Notes: generated by a model not told the origin, from the letters alone. A stretch of 64,000 nucleotides of DNA from Lachnospiraceae bacterium GAM79 (GCA_020735665.1 CP085928.1:744001-808000), one strand, 5' to 3'. Positions 1 through 9,097 are shown, counted from the first letter of the stretch. A program made the numbers and translations.

Positions 1-847
1 CAAGCAGGAGATCCATGTTATTGATTTCAAGAAGCTGGTTACAGTGGAATGAATGTTCATTCAGGTAGTTATCAACATGGGTTCTGGTTACATTTGCTTC
101 TTCTAACATCATAAGCGTAGAGTGACGGAAGATATCTCGGATATGTTCTTCAGTTAGAGATTCGGAATCCGAAACAGATTGCTGTACATTCATAAGCGGA
201 ATCAGGTTTCCTATGATAGAACCGGAAAATACCGGATAGCCGGCAGCCTTCGTCTGTGTATCGGCTGTTTCTTCGTCCGTTTCCGGATCGGCTTCCGTCT
301 CCCGGTATGGGAAATTGTCGATATAATCACTATTTGCCACGAAAATATCATGGATGGAGCGGACATGGGAATAAGTGATATTTTTAGGCAGTTCTGTTTC
401 ACAAATCAGACCGATGTCGATTTCCTCATTTTTTAAGAGCCGGATCGTATTTTTGGTAGAGTGGCAGTCGATGCTGACCTTGATATTCGGATTATCCTTG
501 ATAAAGGGTTTCAGGTAGTCCAACAGGATATGCTTGCAGAGAGAGGTGCTGACACCGATACGGATATGACCGATTCCAAGTTCGTTATATTTTTTCAGAC
601 TTTCTTCGCCCTTTATAATGTTATCCAGAGCACGTTCGATATAATCGTACAGGATCGTCCCTTCTTCGGTCAGAGCAACTCCTCTGGAATTGCGGACGAA
701 AAGTGCGATTCCCATATTTTCTTCCAGATTACTGATCGCCTTGCTGACAGCAGGCTGGCTGATATAGAGCTGGTTTGCGGCACGGCTGATGCTGCCGGTC
801 TTAGCAACCATATAAAACACATTATAATAATTCAGATTATTAATCAT
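1..847 (-). CDS. LysR-family transcriptional regulator (partial, C-terminus off the left edge)
   Basis: The minus strand reads without a stop from an ATG at 847 (preceded by CAGGAGGAA) to the window edge, giving 282 residues. Residues 1-60 form a typical LysR winged helix (SRAANQLYISQPAVSKAI, then LFVRNSRGVALTEEG), followed by a linker helix and the start of the effector-binding domain (about 93 on: GHIRIGVSTSLCKHILLDYL). The region just before the cut ends NNMDLLL, a common LysR landmark near residue 230 of relatives, so about 50-80 residues are missing. Odd feature: an acidic, Thr-rich insertion at about 182-232 between the two effector sub-domains. The gene is divergent from leuC, so it is the obvious candidate local regulator of the leu operon. 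The effector is not known. Confidence 0.93.
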   Translation of the reverse strand, partial: MINNLNYYNVFYMVAKTGSISRAANQLYISQPAVSKAISNLEENMGIALFVRNSRGVALTEEGTILYDYIERALDNIIKGEESLKKYNELGIGHIRIGVSTSLCKHILLDYLKPFIKDNPNIKVSIDCHSTKNTIRLLKNEEIDIGLICETELPKNITYSHVRSIHDIFVANSDYIDNFPYRETEADPETDEETADTQTKAAGYPVFSGSIIGNLIPLMNVQQSVSDSESLTEEHIRDIFRHSTLMMLEEANVTRTHVDNYLNEHSFHCNQLLEINNMDLLL

Positions 848-883
848 GGCGTTCCTCCTGATAAGATTTGTATATTTAAAATT

Positions 884-1054
884 ATTTAATCTGAACTTTG
901 ATTAACTTCTTTGATTTGCCAAAGCAGGGACATTTGAGTCCGCCGGTACTTGATGGTGCATATGCAGCATCTTAGTACCGTTGCAGGACGAAACGAGCGG
1001 AAGCGTTCCCTGTTTGGTAAAGTCAAAGATAGTTAAATAGAGTTCAGATTAAAT
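884..1054. repeat. Long inverted-repeat element, copy A (between lysR and leuC)
   Basis: Outer arms starting ATTTAATCTGAACT (884-897) and ending AGTTCAGATTAAAT (1041-1054) are complementary over about 50 nt with a few mismatches, running in to CCAAAGCAGGGAC / GTTCCCTGTTTGG. The enclosed core holds TCCGCCGGTACTTGATGGTGC and GCATCTTAGTACCGTTGCAG, which form a nested hairpin, then AGCGGAAGCG, a mini-hairpin with a GGAA (GNRA) loop. The core is shared with copies near 2.6 kb, 22.9 kb and 43.2 kb. It fills much of the 362-bp gap between lysR and leuC. I cannot tell from sequence whether it acts as RNA or DNA. Confidence 0.85.
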
Positions 1055-1082
1055 ATCATTATAAATATAAGTTATATAATGT

Positions 1083-1103
1083 ATTACTATTATATATTGT
1101 AAT
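1083..1103. promoter_or_regulatory. Candidate LysR operator, ATTAC-N11-GTAAT
   Basis: A perfect 5-bp dyad, ATTAC (1083-1087) and GTAAT (1099-1103), separated by 11 A/T bases. This is the T-N11-A type palindrome bound by LysR proteins, in the divergent lysR-leuC region. It overlaps the -35 box of the candidate leuC promoter. A second short palindrome, TATAAGTTATA, lies just upstream. Assignment to the adjacent LysR protein is inference. Confidence 0.5.
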
Positions 1104-1126
1104 TATACCATCCAGTGTGGTAAAAT
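1097..1126 (+). promoter_or_regulatory. Candidate leuC promoter
   Basis: TTGTAA (1097-1102), an 18-nt spacer and TAAAAT (1121-1126) fit a sigma-A promoter. They lie downstream of repeat A and about 85 nt before the leuC start. The -35 box is inside the ATTAC-N11-GTAAT dyad, consistent with LysR control. Predicted from sequence only. Confidence 0.45.
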
Positions 1127-1209
1127 CAATAAAAATATTCAATAACAAAATGCGTGAAATAGCGACAGTTATTTACAAAATAAGATTTTGGATCAGGAGG
1201 ACAAAGCAC

Positions 1210-2475
1210 ATGGGTATGACAATGACTCAGAAGATTTTAGCTGCACATGCAGGACTTGACAGCGTGGAAGCCGGACAGTTGATCGAGGCAGATTTGGACC
1301 TTGTACTTGGAAATGATGTTACAACACCTGTAGCAATTCATGAGATGGACAAATTCAATAAGAAAGAAGTATTTGATAAGAATAAGATTGCACTTGTAAT
1401 GGATCACTTTACACCAAATAAGGATATCAAGAGTGCAGAGCACTGTAAATGCGTCAGAGAGTTCTCGGCAGAGAACCAGATCAAGAATTTCTTTGATGTA
1501 GGTTCTATGGGTATTGAGCACGCTCTGTTGCCGGAGCAGGGACTGATCGTTGCAGGCGAGACCTGTATTGGTGCAGATTCTCATACATGTACATATGGTG
1601 CACTTGGTGCATTTTCAACCGGTGTTGGAAGTACCGATATGGCAGCCGGTATGGTGACAGGCAAAGCATGGTTTAAAGTACCATCTGCGATCAAGTTCAA
1701 TATTGTAGGAGAGAAAGCGCCTTGGGTCAGTGGTAAGGATGTTATCCTTCATATCATTGGTATGATCGGTGTGGACGGTGCATTATACAAATCAATGGAA
1801 TTTGTTGGTGATGGTATTAAGAATCTGACAATGGATGATCGTTTTACTATCGCAAATATGGCGATCGAAGCAGGTGCCAAGAACGGAATCTTCCCGGTGG
1901 ATGAATTAACAGAAGCATACATGAAGGAACATTCCACAAAGGCTTACAAGAAGTATGAAGCAGATGCTGATGCGGTTTATGATGAAGAGTATACGATTGA
2001 TCTTTCCACACTTCGTCCAACAGTTGCATTCCCACATCTGCCGGAGAATACAAAGACAATTGATGAAGTTGGCGATATCAAGATCGATCAGGTTGTAATT
2101 GGCTCCTGTACAAATGGACGTATTTCCGATATGCGTATTGCAGCAGATATTATCAAGGGCAGACAGGTAGCACCTGGCGTTCGTGTCATCGTGATTCCCG
2201 GAACACAGGAAGTATACTTACAGTGTATCGAAGAAGGACTTATGACGATATTTGTAAAGGCTGGGGCTGTAGTTTCTACGCCTACCTGTGGACCATGTCT
2301 TGGTGGACATATGGGTGTTATGGCTGCAGGTGAGAGAGCCGTATCCACAACAAACCGTAACTTTGTAGGACGTATGGGTCATGTTGATTCAGAAGTATAT
2401 CTGGCAAGCCCGGCTGTTGCAGCAGCATCAGCGATCACAGGCAAGATCAGCAGTCCGGAAGAACTTGGATTATAA
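1210..2475 (+). CDS. leuC: 3-isopropylmalate dehydratase large subunit
   Basis: This aconitase-family enzyme subunit of 421 residues isomerises 2- to 3-isopropylmalate in leucine synthesis, together with LeuD. The [4Fe-4S] ligand motifs are visible: [13 protein letters not shown] near residue 125-137, then SCTNGR and [12 protein letters not shown] in the C-terminal half. An in-frame ATG exists at 1117, but the ATG at 1210 is preceded at ideal spacing by CAGGAGG and begins the normal N-terminus ([17 protein letters not shown]). The length fits the short LeuC type used with a separate small subunit. It heads the leuCDB-ilvDB-serCA-asd run and is followed by repeat B before leuD. Confidence 0.97.
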   Translation: MGMTMTQKILAAHAGLDSVEAGQLIEADLDLVLGNDVTTPVAIHEMDKFNKKEVFDKNKIALVMDHFTPNKDIKSAEHCKCVREFSAENQIKNFFDVGSMGIEHALLPEQGLIVAGETCIGADSHTCTYGALGAFSTGVGSTDMAAGMVTGKAWFKVPSAIKFNIVGEKAPWVSGKDVILHIIGMIGVDGALYKSMEFVGDGIKNLTMDDRFTIANMAIEAGAKNGIFPVDELTEAYMKEHSTKAYKKYEADADAVYDEEYTIDLSTLRPTVAFPHLPENTKTIDEVGDIKIDQVVIGSCTNGRISDMRIAADIIKGRQVAPGVRVIVIPGTQEVYLQCIEEGLMTIFVKAGAVVSTPTCGPCLGGHMGVMAAGERAVSTTNRNFVGRMGHVDSEVYLASPAVAAASAITGKISSPEELGL

Positions 2476-2493
2476 AGATAACATTAGAATAGT

Positions 2494-2697
2494 AAGTTTG
2501 GGTTATTAATAGCGTTATATATGTTGCATCAGAGTTGTTTAGCATTACCAATCAGGGGAATACGAAGTCGCCGGTCCTTAGATGGTGCGTAGCGGCATCT
2601 TAGTACCGTTGCAGACTGAGTTAAGCGGGAGCGACCCCAGATTGGTATGCTGGAACAGCTCAATGCAGATGTGTTATATATTAATAACCCAAACTTC
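2494..2697. repeat. Long inverted-repeat element, copy B (between leuC and leuD)
   Basis: Arms of about 70 nt pair AAGTTTGGGTTATTAAT (from 2494) with ATTAATAACCCAAACTT (to 2696). They continue through GCATTACCAATCAGGGG versus CCCCAGATTGGTATGC with scattered mismatches. The core (about 2565-2640) contains GTCGCCGGTCCTTAGATGG, then GCATCTTAGTACCGTTGCAG and AGCGGGAGCG, a small stem with a GGGA (GNRA) loop. The core matches copy A but the outer arms do not. It occupies almost the whole 244-bp leuC-leuD gap, so it would be transcribed inside the operon. The leuD ribosome site begins just after the right arm. Confidence 0.88.
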
Positions 2698-2719
2698 ATA
2701 AAAAAAAAGGAGACAGACT

Positions 2720-3205
2720 ATGAAAGCATATGGTACAGTACACAAATATGGTGACAACGTAGATACAGATGTTATTATCCCTGCAAGATATCTGAATTCA
2801 TCAGATCCTGCGGAGCTTGCAAAACACTGTATGGAAGATATAGATAAGGAATTTGTAAACAACGTAAAAGCAGGAGATATTATCGTGGCAAAGAAGAACT
2901 TTGGCTGTGGTTCCTCCAGAGAGCATGCACCGATTGCGATCAAGGCATCCGGTGTAAGCTGTGTTATCGCAGATACATTTGCAAGAATTTTCTATCGTAA
3001 CTCGATCAATATCGGACTTCCGATCATTGAGTGTCCGGAAGCAGCAGAAGGTATCGAGAACGGTGATGAAGTAGAGATCGATTTTGACAGTGGTATCATC
3101 TACGACAAGACAAAGGATACCCGGTATAAGGGTCAGGCATTCCCTCCATTCATGCAGGAGATCATTAAGAATGAAGGCCTGATTAACTACATTAATAACA
3201 AGTAA
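2720..3205 (+). CDS. leuD: 3-isopropylmalate dehydratase small subunit
   Basis: The swivelling small subunit (161 residues) completes the isopropylmalate isomerase active site with LeuC. The family signature [17 protein letters not shown] is at about residues 60-76, and [16 protein letters not shown] lies near the N-terminus. The length matches the short LeuD type. The start is set by AAAAGGAGACAGACT just upstream of the ATG. Palindromic elements flank it on both sides: repeat B before it and the tandem hairpin units after it. This is unusual spacing for two subunits that must be made together. Confidence 0.97.
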   Translation: MKAYGTVHKYGDNVDTDVIIPARYLNSSDPAELAKHCMEDIDKEFVNNVKAGDIIVAKKNFGCGSSREHAPIAIKASGVSCVIADTFARIFYRNSINIGLPIIECPEAAEGIENGDEVEIDFDSGIIYDKTKDTRYKGQAFPPFMQEIIKNEGLINYINNK

Positions 3206-3479
3206 TGCACATTTGAATAACTCTATGCTATGCAAGCGTGCTTGCATATAGCATAGGAGTTATTCAAATGTATAGTGCGCAGCACAAACCGAGCCGAGAG
3301 GCGAGGTTGCATTACTTGGTAAAGAAAAGGCATATGCCAATAACTCTATGCTATGCAAGCGTGCTTGCATATAGCATAGGAGTTATTCAAATGTGTAGTG
3401 CGCAGCACAAACCGAGCCGAAAGGCGAGGTTGCATTACTTGGTGTGCATTACTCGGTGAAAGAAAGGCAGGAATAAAAG
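3206..3479 (+). repeat. Tandem pair of structured hairpin units between leuD and leuB
   Basis: Two nearly identical 105-bp units (3216-3320 and 3339-3443, period 123 bp) fill the gap. Each contains an almost perfect hairpin: CATTTGAATAACTC in the first unit, then TATGCTATGCAAGC, pairing with GCTTGCATATAGCATAGGAGTTATTCAAATG split over the right side. Next come GTGCGCAGCAC and AACC-GA-GCC-GAGA-GGC-GA-GGTT, an internal stem with tandem G-A mismatches and a GNRA loop. The second copy changes the loop GAGA to GAAA, which is still GNRA. A third partial copy of the tail (GCATTACTCGGT) precedes the leuB ribosome site. These units would be transcribed within the leu mRNA. Confidence 0.9.
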
Positions 3480-4565
3480 ATGAAATGTAATTTGGCAGTG
3501 ATCAAGGGTGACGGTATTGGCCCTGAGATCGTAACAGAAGCAATGAAGGTTCTGGATAAAGTCGGTGAAGTATATGGTCATACATTTGATTATGAGCAGA
3601 TACTGATGGGTGGATGCTCAATCGATGCAACCGGAGTACCGCTTACAGATGAGGCAGTAGCAGTAGCAAAATCAAAGGATGCCGTATTGTTAGGCTCCAT
3701 TGGTGGAAATACTTCAACCTCACCATGGTATAAGCTCCCTCCAAACTTAAGACCGGAAGCAGGACTTCTTAAGATCCGTAAGGAGCTTGGTTTATTCGCG
3801 AACTTAAGACCGGCAAATCTTTATGAGGAGTTAAAGAGTGCCTGTCCGTTAAAGGAAGAGATCGCAGATCGTGGATTTGACATGATGATTATGCGTGAAC
3901 TGACAGGTGGTCTGTATTTTGGAGCAAGAAGTACAGAGGAGATCGATGGTGTGTTAACTGCACATGATAATCTTGTATATAATGAAAACGAGATCCGTCG
4001 TATTGCGATCAAGGGCTTTGATATCGCAATGAAGAGAAGAAAGAAAGTTACATCTGTAGATAAGGCAAATGTTCTGGATTCCTCCAGATTATGGAGAAAG
4101 ATCGTAGAAGAAGTGGCAAAGGACTATCCGGAAGTAAGCTATGAACATATGTTAGTTGATAACTGTGCAATGCAGCTTGTAAAAGATCCTGCACAGTTTG
4201 ATGTTGTATTAACAGAGAATATGTTCGGTGACATCCTTTCCGATGAGGCATCCATGATCACAGGTTCGATCGGTATGCTTCCGTCTGCATCCTTAAATGA
4301 GACGAAGTTTGGTATGTATGAGCCAAGCGGCGGATCAGCACCGGATATTGCAGGACAGAACAAGGCCAATCCTATCGCAACGATCCTGTCGGCAGCTATG
4401 ATGCTTCGCTTCACATTTGACTTGGATAAGGAAGCAGATGCAGTAGAGCAGGCTGTAAAACAGGTACTGGTAGATGGTTACAGAACATGTGATATTATTT
4501 CAGATGGAATGACACCGGTAAGCTGTTCTGAAATGGGAGATTTAATTGCAGAACGCATAAAATAA
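3480..4565 (+). CDS. leuB: 3-isopropylmalate dehydrogenase
   Basis: This NAD-dependent enzyme (361 residues) oxidatively decarboxylates 3-isopropylmalate to the ketoacid precursor of leucine. It opens with the beta-decarboxylating dehydrogenase N-terminus AVIKGDGIGPEIVTEAMKVL. It carries the substrate-binding Arg region ELTGGLYFGARS and the NAD-binding signature EPSGGSAPDIAGQNKANP near residue 280. The length is standard. AAAGGCAGGAATAAAAG precedes the ATG. It closes the leuCDB group, and ilvD starts 15 nt after its stop, so the two are co-transcribed. Confidence 0.97.
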   Translation: MKCNLAVIKGDGIGPEIVTEAMKVLDKVGEVYGHTFDYEQILMGGCSIDATGVPLTDEAVAVAKSKDAVLLGSIGGNTSTSPWYKLPPNLRPEAGLLKIRKELGLFANLRPANLYEELKSACPLKEEIADRGFDMMIMRELTGGLYFGARSTEEIDGVLTAHDNLVYNENEIRRIAIKGFDIAMKRRKKVTSVDKANVLDSSRLWRKIVEEVAKDYPEVSYEHMLVDNCAMQLVKDPAQFDVVLTENMFGDILSDEASMITGSIGMLPSASLNETKFGMYEPSGGSAPDIAGQNKANPIATILSAAMMLRFTFDLDKEADAVEQAVKQVLVDGYRTCDIISDGMTPVSCSEMGDLIAERIK

Positions 4566-4580
4566 AGGAGAGTATAGAAG

Positions 4581-6257
4581 ATGAAGAGTGATAATGTAAA
4601 AGTCGGAATGCAGCAGGCACCACATCGTTCCCTGTTTAATGCACTCGGTATGACAAAGGAAGAAATGGAACGTCCGCTGGTAGGTATCGTATGTTCTTAC
4701 AATGAGATCGTTCCGGGACATATGAATCTGGATAAGATCGCACAGGCAGTTAAGATGGGAGTTGCCATGGCTGGTGGTACACCTGTCATGTTCCCTGCAA
4801 TCGCAGTATGTGATGGTATCGCTATGGGACATATCGGTATGAAATATTCATTAGTAACCAGAGATCTGATCGCTGATTCTACAGAAGCAATGGCAACTGC
4901 ACATCAGTTTGATGCACTGGTTATGATCCCAAACTGTGATAAGAATGTTCCCGGTCTGTTAATGGCTGCAGCAAGAGTAAATGTACCTACCGTATTTGTA
5001 TCCGGTGGTCCTATGCTTGCAGGTCATGTAAAAGGTCATAAGACCAGTCTTTCCAGTATGTTTGAGGCTGTTGGTTCTTATTCGGCAGGCACCATGACAG
5101 CAGAAGATGTAAATGAATTTGAATGTAAGGCATGTCCTACCTGCGGTTCCTGTTCCGGTATGTATACAGCAAATTCCATGAACTGCTTAACAGAAGCACT
5201 TGGTATGGGACTTCCTGGAAACGGAACCATCCCTGCTGTATATTCTGAGCGTTTAAAGCTTGCAAAGCATGCAGGTATGGCTGTTATGGATATGTACAGA
5301 AAGAATATCAGACCAAGAGATATCATTACAAAAGAAGCAATCATCAATGCCTTAACCGTTGATATGGCACTTGGCTGTTCTACCAACTCCATGCTTCATA
5401 TTCCGGCTATCGCACATGAGATCGGATTTGACTTTGATATTTCCTATGCAAATGAGATCAGTGCCAAGACACCAAACTTATGTCATCTGGCTCCTGCAGG
5501 TCCTACTTATATGGAAGATCTGAATGAAGCCGGTGGCGTATACGCTGTTATGAATGAATTAAAATCCGCAGGTCTGTTAAATGAAGACTGTATGACAGTA
5601 ACCGGTAAGACGATCGGTGAAGCTGTTGACGGCGTAGCAAATAAGAATCCGGAAGTTATCCGTACACTGGATAATCCATATAGTAAGACCGGTGGTCTTG
5701 CAGTATTAAAGGGAAATCTTGCACCGGACGGTTCTGTTGTAAAGCGTTCCGCTGTTGTACCTGAGATGATGGTGCATGAAGGACCTGCAAGAGTATTTGA
5801 CTGTGAAGAAGATGCGATTGCAGCGATCAAGGGCGGTAAGATCGTACCCGGTGATGTCGTTGTTATTCGTTATGAAGGACCGAAAGGAGGCCCTGGTATG
5901 CGTGAGATGTTAAATCCTACATCAGCGATCGCAGGTATGGGACTTGGATCATCAGTAGCCCTGATCACAGACGGAAGATTCTCAGGAGCCAGCCGTGGTG
6001 CATCCATCGGACATGTTTCACCGGAAGCAGCCGTTGGTGGTCCGATCGCACTGGTAGAAGAGGGAGATATCATCAAGATCGATATTAACAATACAACGAT
6101 CACGTTGGATGTACCGGATGATGTGCTTGCACAGAGAAAGGCTGCATGGAAGCCAAGAACACCAAAGGTAACAACCGGTTATCTTGCGAGATATGCCGCT
6201 ATGGTAACATCAGGAAACCGTGGAGCAATCTTAGAGGTACCAAAGGCTGATAAGTAG
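4581..6257 (+). CDS. ilvD: Dihydroxy-acid dehydratase
   Basis: An iron-sulfur enzyme (558 residues) shared by the isoleucine, valine and leucine pathways. It dehydrates 2,3-dihydroxy acids to 2-keto acids. Visible signatures are [16 protein letters not shown] (about residue 115), [18 protein letters not shown] (about 185), which includes Fe-S cysteines, and [12 protein letters not shown] with DGRFSG in the C-terminal half. The length is typical. AAAGGAG lies before the ATG, and the spacing to leuB and ilvB is tight (15 and 25 nt). No ilvC is present in this window. Confidence 0.97.
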   Translation: MKSDNVKVGMQQAPHRSLFNALGMTKEEMERPLVGIVCSYNEIVPGHMNLDKIAQAVKMGVAMAGGTPVMFPAIAVCDGIAMGHIGMKYSLVTRDLIADSTEAMATAHQFDALVMIPNCDKNVPGLLMAAARVNVPTVFVSGGPMLAGHVKGHKTSLSSMFEAVGSYSAGTMTAEDVNEFECKACPTCGSCSGMYTANSMNCLTEALGMGLPGNGTIPAVYSERLKLAKHAGMAVMDMYRKNIRPRDIITKEAIINALTVDMALGCSTNSMLHIPAIAHEIGFDFDISYANEISAKTPNLCHLAPAGPTYMEDLNEAGGVYAVMNELKSAGLLNEDCMTVTGKTIGEAVDGVANKNPEVIRTLDNPYSKTGGLAVLKGNLAPDGSVVKRSAVVPEMMVHEGPARVFDCEEDAIAAIKGGKIVPGDVVVIRYEGPKGGPGMREMLNPTSAIAGMGLGSSVALITDGRFSGASRGASIGHVSPEAAVGGPIALVEEGDIIKIDINNTTITLDVPDDVLAQRKAAWKPRTPKVTTGYLARYAAMVTSGNRGAILEVPKADK

Positions 6258-6282
6258 AGAGTATTAAAGGAGCAAAAGGAAA

Positions 6283-7965
6283 ATGGCAAAGAAGATATCA
6301 GGTTCTGAGATAGTAATTGAATGTTTAAAAGAACAGGGTGTTGATATTGTGTTCGGGTATCCGGGGGGCGCGATTTTAAATGTCTATGATGCCTTATATA
6401 AGCATCAGGAAGAGATCACGCATGTACTTACATCGCATGAGCAGGGGGCAGCACATGCCGCTGACGGATATGCAAGAGCGACAGGTAAGGTCGGTGTCTG
6501 TATGGCTACATCCGGTCCCGGTGCAACAAACCTTGTAACGGGAATTGCAACTGCATATATGGATTCCGTTCCGATGGTTGCGATCACCGCAAATGTCGGA
6601 GTAAATATGCTCGGTAAAGACAGCTTTCAGGAGATTGACATTGCAGGTGTTGTAATGCCGATCACAAAGCACAGCTTTATCGTAAAAAATGTAGAAGACC
6701 TGGCACCGACGATCCGTCGTGCATTTAAGATCGCAAAGAGTGGAAGACCGGGTCCTGTTCTTGTTGATATCACAAAGGATGTTACAGCTGCAGAGACAGA
6801 GTATACATATGAAGAACCTGCAGTGATCGAACGTAAGACAGATACGATCCGGGAAGAAGACGTAAATAAAGTGATTGAGATGATCAAGGTATCCAGAAGA
6901 CCATATATCATGGCAGGCGGCGGAGTGATCATTTCAGGAGCTTCCGAAGAATTAAAAGAATTTGCCGAGAAGGTAGATGCACCTGTATGTGACACACTTA
7001 TGGGAAAGGGTGCATATGATGGTACAAGCGAGCGTTATACCGGCATGATCGGAATGCACGGAACCAAGGTATCGAATCTTGGAGTATCCAGATCTGATCT
7101 TGTGATCGTGGTAGGAGCACGTTTCTCCGACCGTGTAATCGGAAATGCTTCCAAGTTCGCACCAAATGCAAAGATCATCCATATTGATATCGATGCAGCC
7201 GAGATTGATAAGAATATTCCGGCAAATGCAAGCATTGTGGGTGATGCAAAAGAAGTTCTGACGATATTAAACAGTAAACTTCCAACTCAGTCAAATCGTT
7301 CCTGGATGGCAGAAATCAAGGATTTAACAGAGAAAAATCCGGTTACATACGACATGGATCACTTAAATGGACCGGCAACTATCAAAAAAATCTATGAAAT
7401 TACCGAAGGAAATGCTATAATCACTACTGATGTAGGTCAGCACCAGATGTGGGCGGCACAGAATTACACTTATAAGGAGCCAAGAACCTTCCTTTCATCA
7501 GGAGGACTTGGTACTATGGGATATGGCGTCGGTGCAGCTATCGGTGCAAAATATGGCAGACCGGATAAGACTGTAGTAAATATCGCAGGAGATGGATGCT
7601 TCCGTATGAACATGAACGAGATCGCAACAGCGGCTCGTTATAAAGTACCGATCATTCAGGTGGTATTAAATAACCACGTTCTCGGAATGGTAAGACAGTG
7701 GCAGAATCTGTTCTACGGACAGCGGTATTCGAATACAGTATTAGATGATTCTGTTGATTTTGTAGCAGTATCAAAAGCACTTGGGGCAAATGCAAGTAAG
7801 ATCACATCGATTGAAGAGTTTGAAACAGAGTTTAAGAAGGCATTGACAGCAGATGGTCCGACCGTACTGGATGTTATGATCGATTCCGATGATAAGGTAT
7901 GGCCTATGGTAGCTCCGGGTGCTGCAATCGACACCTGTTTCACAGACAAAGATCTTGATAATTAA
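6283..7965 (+). CDS. ilvB: Acetolactate synthase, large (catalytic) subunit
   Basis: A thiamine-diphosphate enzyme (560 residues) that condenses pyruvate with pyruvate or 2-ketobutyrate, the first common step of branched-chain synthesis. The N-terminal ThDP domain has the activating Glu in LTSHEQGAAHAADGYARA. The C-terminal ThDP/Mg motif runs GDGCFRMNMNEIATA to VVLNN near residue 437-465. FAD-domain features lie between. AAAGGAGCAAAAGGAAA precedes the ATG. No small regulatory subunit (ilvN) follows; the next gene is serC 33 nt downstream. Feedback control must come from an ilvN elsewhere or be absent. Confidence 0.96.
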   Translation: MAKKISGSEIVIECLKEQGVDIVFGYPGGAILNVYDALYKHQEEITHVLTSHEQGAAHAADGYARATGKVGVCMATSGPGATNLVTGIATAYMDSVPMVAITANVGVNMLGKDSFQEIDIAGVVMPITKHSFIVKNVEDLAPTIRRAFKIAKSGRPGPVLVDITKDVTAAETEYTYEEPAVIERKTDTIREEDVNKVIEMIKVSRRPYIMAGGGVIISGASEELKEFAEKVDAPVCDTLMGKGAYDGTSERYTGMIGMHGTKVSNLGVSRSDLVIVVGARFSDRVIGNASKFAPNAKIIHIDIDAAEIDKNIPANASIVGDAKEVLTILNSKLPTQSNRSWMAEIKDLTEKNPVTYDMDHLNGPATIKKIYEITEGNAIITTDVGQHQMWAAQNYTYKEPRTFLSSGGLGTMGYGVGAAIGAKYGRPDKTVVNIAGDGCFRMNMNEIATAARYKVPIIQVVLNNHVLGMVRQWQNLFYGQRYSNTVLDDSVDFVAVSKALGANASKITSIEEFETEFKKALTADGPTVLDVMIDSDDKVWPMVAPGAAIDTCFTDKDLDN

Positions 7966-7998
7966 AAATAACAATATTAAAAAAGAAGGAGATAAAAA

Positions 7999-9081
7999 AT
8001 GGCAAGAGTATTTAACTTTTCAGCAGGTCCATCCATGCTTCCTGAATCTGTATTAAGAGAAGCAGCAGAAGAAATGCTTGACTACAGAGGAACAGGCATG
8101 AGTGTTATGGAGATGAGTCATCGATCGAAAGCATTCGATACGATCATCAAAGAGGCAGAACAGGATCTTCGTGATATCATGGAAATCCCTGATAATTACA
8201 AAGTATTATTCTTACAGGGTGGTGCTTCCCAGCAGTTCGCTGCAATTCCTATGAACCTTATGAAGAATGGTGTAGCTGATTACATTATCACAGGTCAGTG
8301 GGCAAAGAAAGCATACGAAGAAGCTAAAAAATATGGAAAGGTAAATGCTGTTGCTTCATCAGCAGATAAGACATTCTCATATATTCCGGATTGTTCTGAT
8401 CTTCCGATTGATGAGGATGCAGATTATGTATATATCTGTCATAACAATACAATCTATGGAACTACATATCACAAGCTTCCAAATACAAAGGGCAAGATCC
8501 TGGTAGCAGATATGTCATCTGACATTCTGTCCCAGCCGGTCAATGTATCTGACTATGGTATGATCTACTTTGGTGTACAGAAGAATGTAGGCCCGGCCGG
8601 TGTAGTAGTTGCTATCATCCGTGAAGATCTGATCCGTGATGACGTTATGCCATTCACACCAACCATGTTAAAGTATAAGACACAGGCAGATGCTGATTCT
8701 CTTTACAATACACCACCATGCTACGGTATCTATATCTGTGGCAAGGTATTCAAATGGGTAAAAGAGATGGGTGGCCTTGCAGCTATGAAAGAGCACAATG
8801 AGAAGAAGGCAGCAATCCTTTATAATTTCTTAGACAGCTCTAAGATGTTCAAGGGAACTGTAGTAAAAGAGGATCGTTCTTTAATGAATGTTCCGTTTGT
8901 TACAGGTGATGAAGAATTAGATGCCAAGTTCGTAAAGGCTGCAACAGAAGCCGGTTTTGTAAACCTGAAGGGACACAGAACTGTTGGTGGTATGAGAGCA
9001 TCCATCTACAATGCAATGCCAATCGAGGGTGTTGAGAAGTTAGTAGAATTCATGAAGGATTTCGAAGAGAAGAATTCATAA
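7999..9081 (+). CDS. serC: Phosphoserine aminotransferase
   Basis: A class V PLP aminotransferase (360 residues) that makes 3-phosphoserine from 3-phosphohydroxypyruvate and glutamate. The N-terminus VFNFSAGPSMLPESVLREA is diagnostic. LFLQGGASQQFAAIP binds the cofactor phosphate. The PLP lysine is in YFGVQKNVGPAG near residue 197. HRTVGGMRASIYNAMP near the C-terminus is the family signature. GAAGGAGATAAAAA precedes the start. It directly follows ilvB and is 16 nt upstream of serA, so serine synthesis is embedded in the branched-chain transcription unit. Confidence 0.97.
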   Translation: MARVFNFSAGPSMLPESVLREAAEEMLDYRGTGMSVMEMSHRSKAFDTIIKEAEQDLRDIMEIPDNYKVLFLQGGASQQFAAIPMNLMKNGVADYIITGQWAKKAYEEAKKYGKVNAVASSADKTFSYIPDCSDLPIDEDADYVYICHNNTIYGTTYHKLPNTKGKILVADMSSDILSQPVNVSDYGMIYFGVQKNVGPAGVVVAIIREDLIRDDVMPFTPTMLKYKTQADADSLYNTPPCYGIYICGKVFKWVKEMGGLAAMKEHNEKKAAILYNFLDSSKMFKGTVVKEDRSLMNVPFVTGDEELDAKFVKAATEAGFVNLKGHRTVGGMRASIYNAMPIEGVEKLVEFMKDFEEKNS

Positions 9082-9097
9082 TAAAGGAGAATTTAAA

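Noticed and set aside
461-889. Open frame opposite the LysR gene
   Set aside because: It lies antisense to a clear LysR coding frame and has no ribosome site or family resemblance.
1136-1150. Possible CodY box upstream of leuC
   Set aside because: The best candidate (AATATTCAATAACAA) has six mismatches to AATTTTCWGAAAATT, too weak to report.
1055-1209. Leucine T-box upstream of leuC
   Set aside because: No T-box sequence (AGGGTGG-type) or terminator/antiterminator pair is visible.
3238-3459. 73-codon open frame between leuD and leuB
   Set aside because: It is formed by the tandem hairpin units, repeats its own peptide twice, has no ribosome site and no recognisable product.
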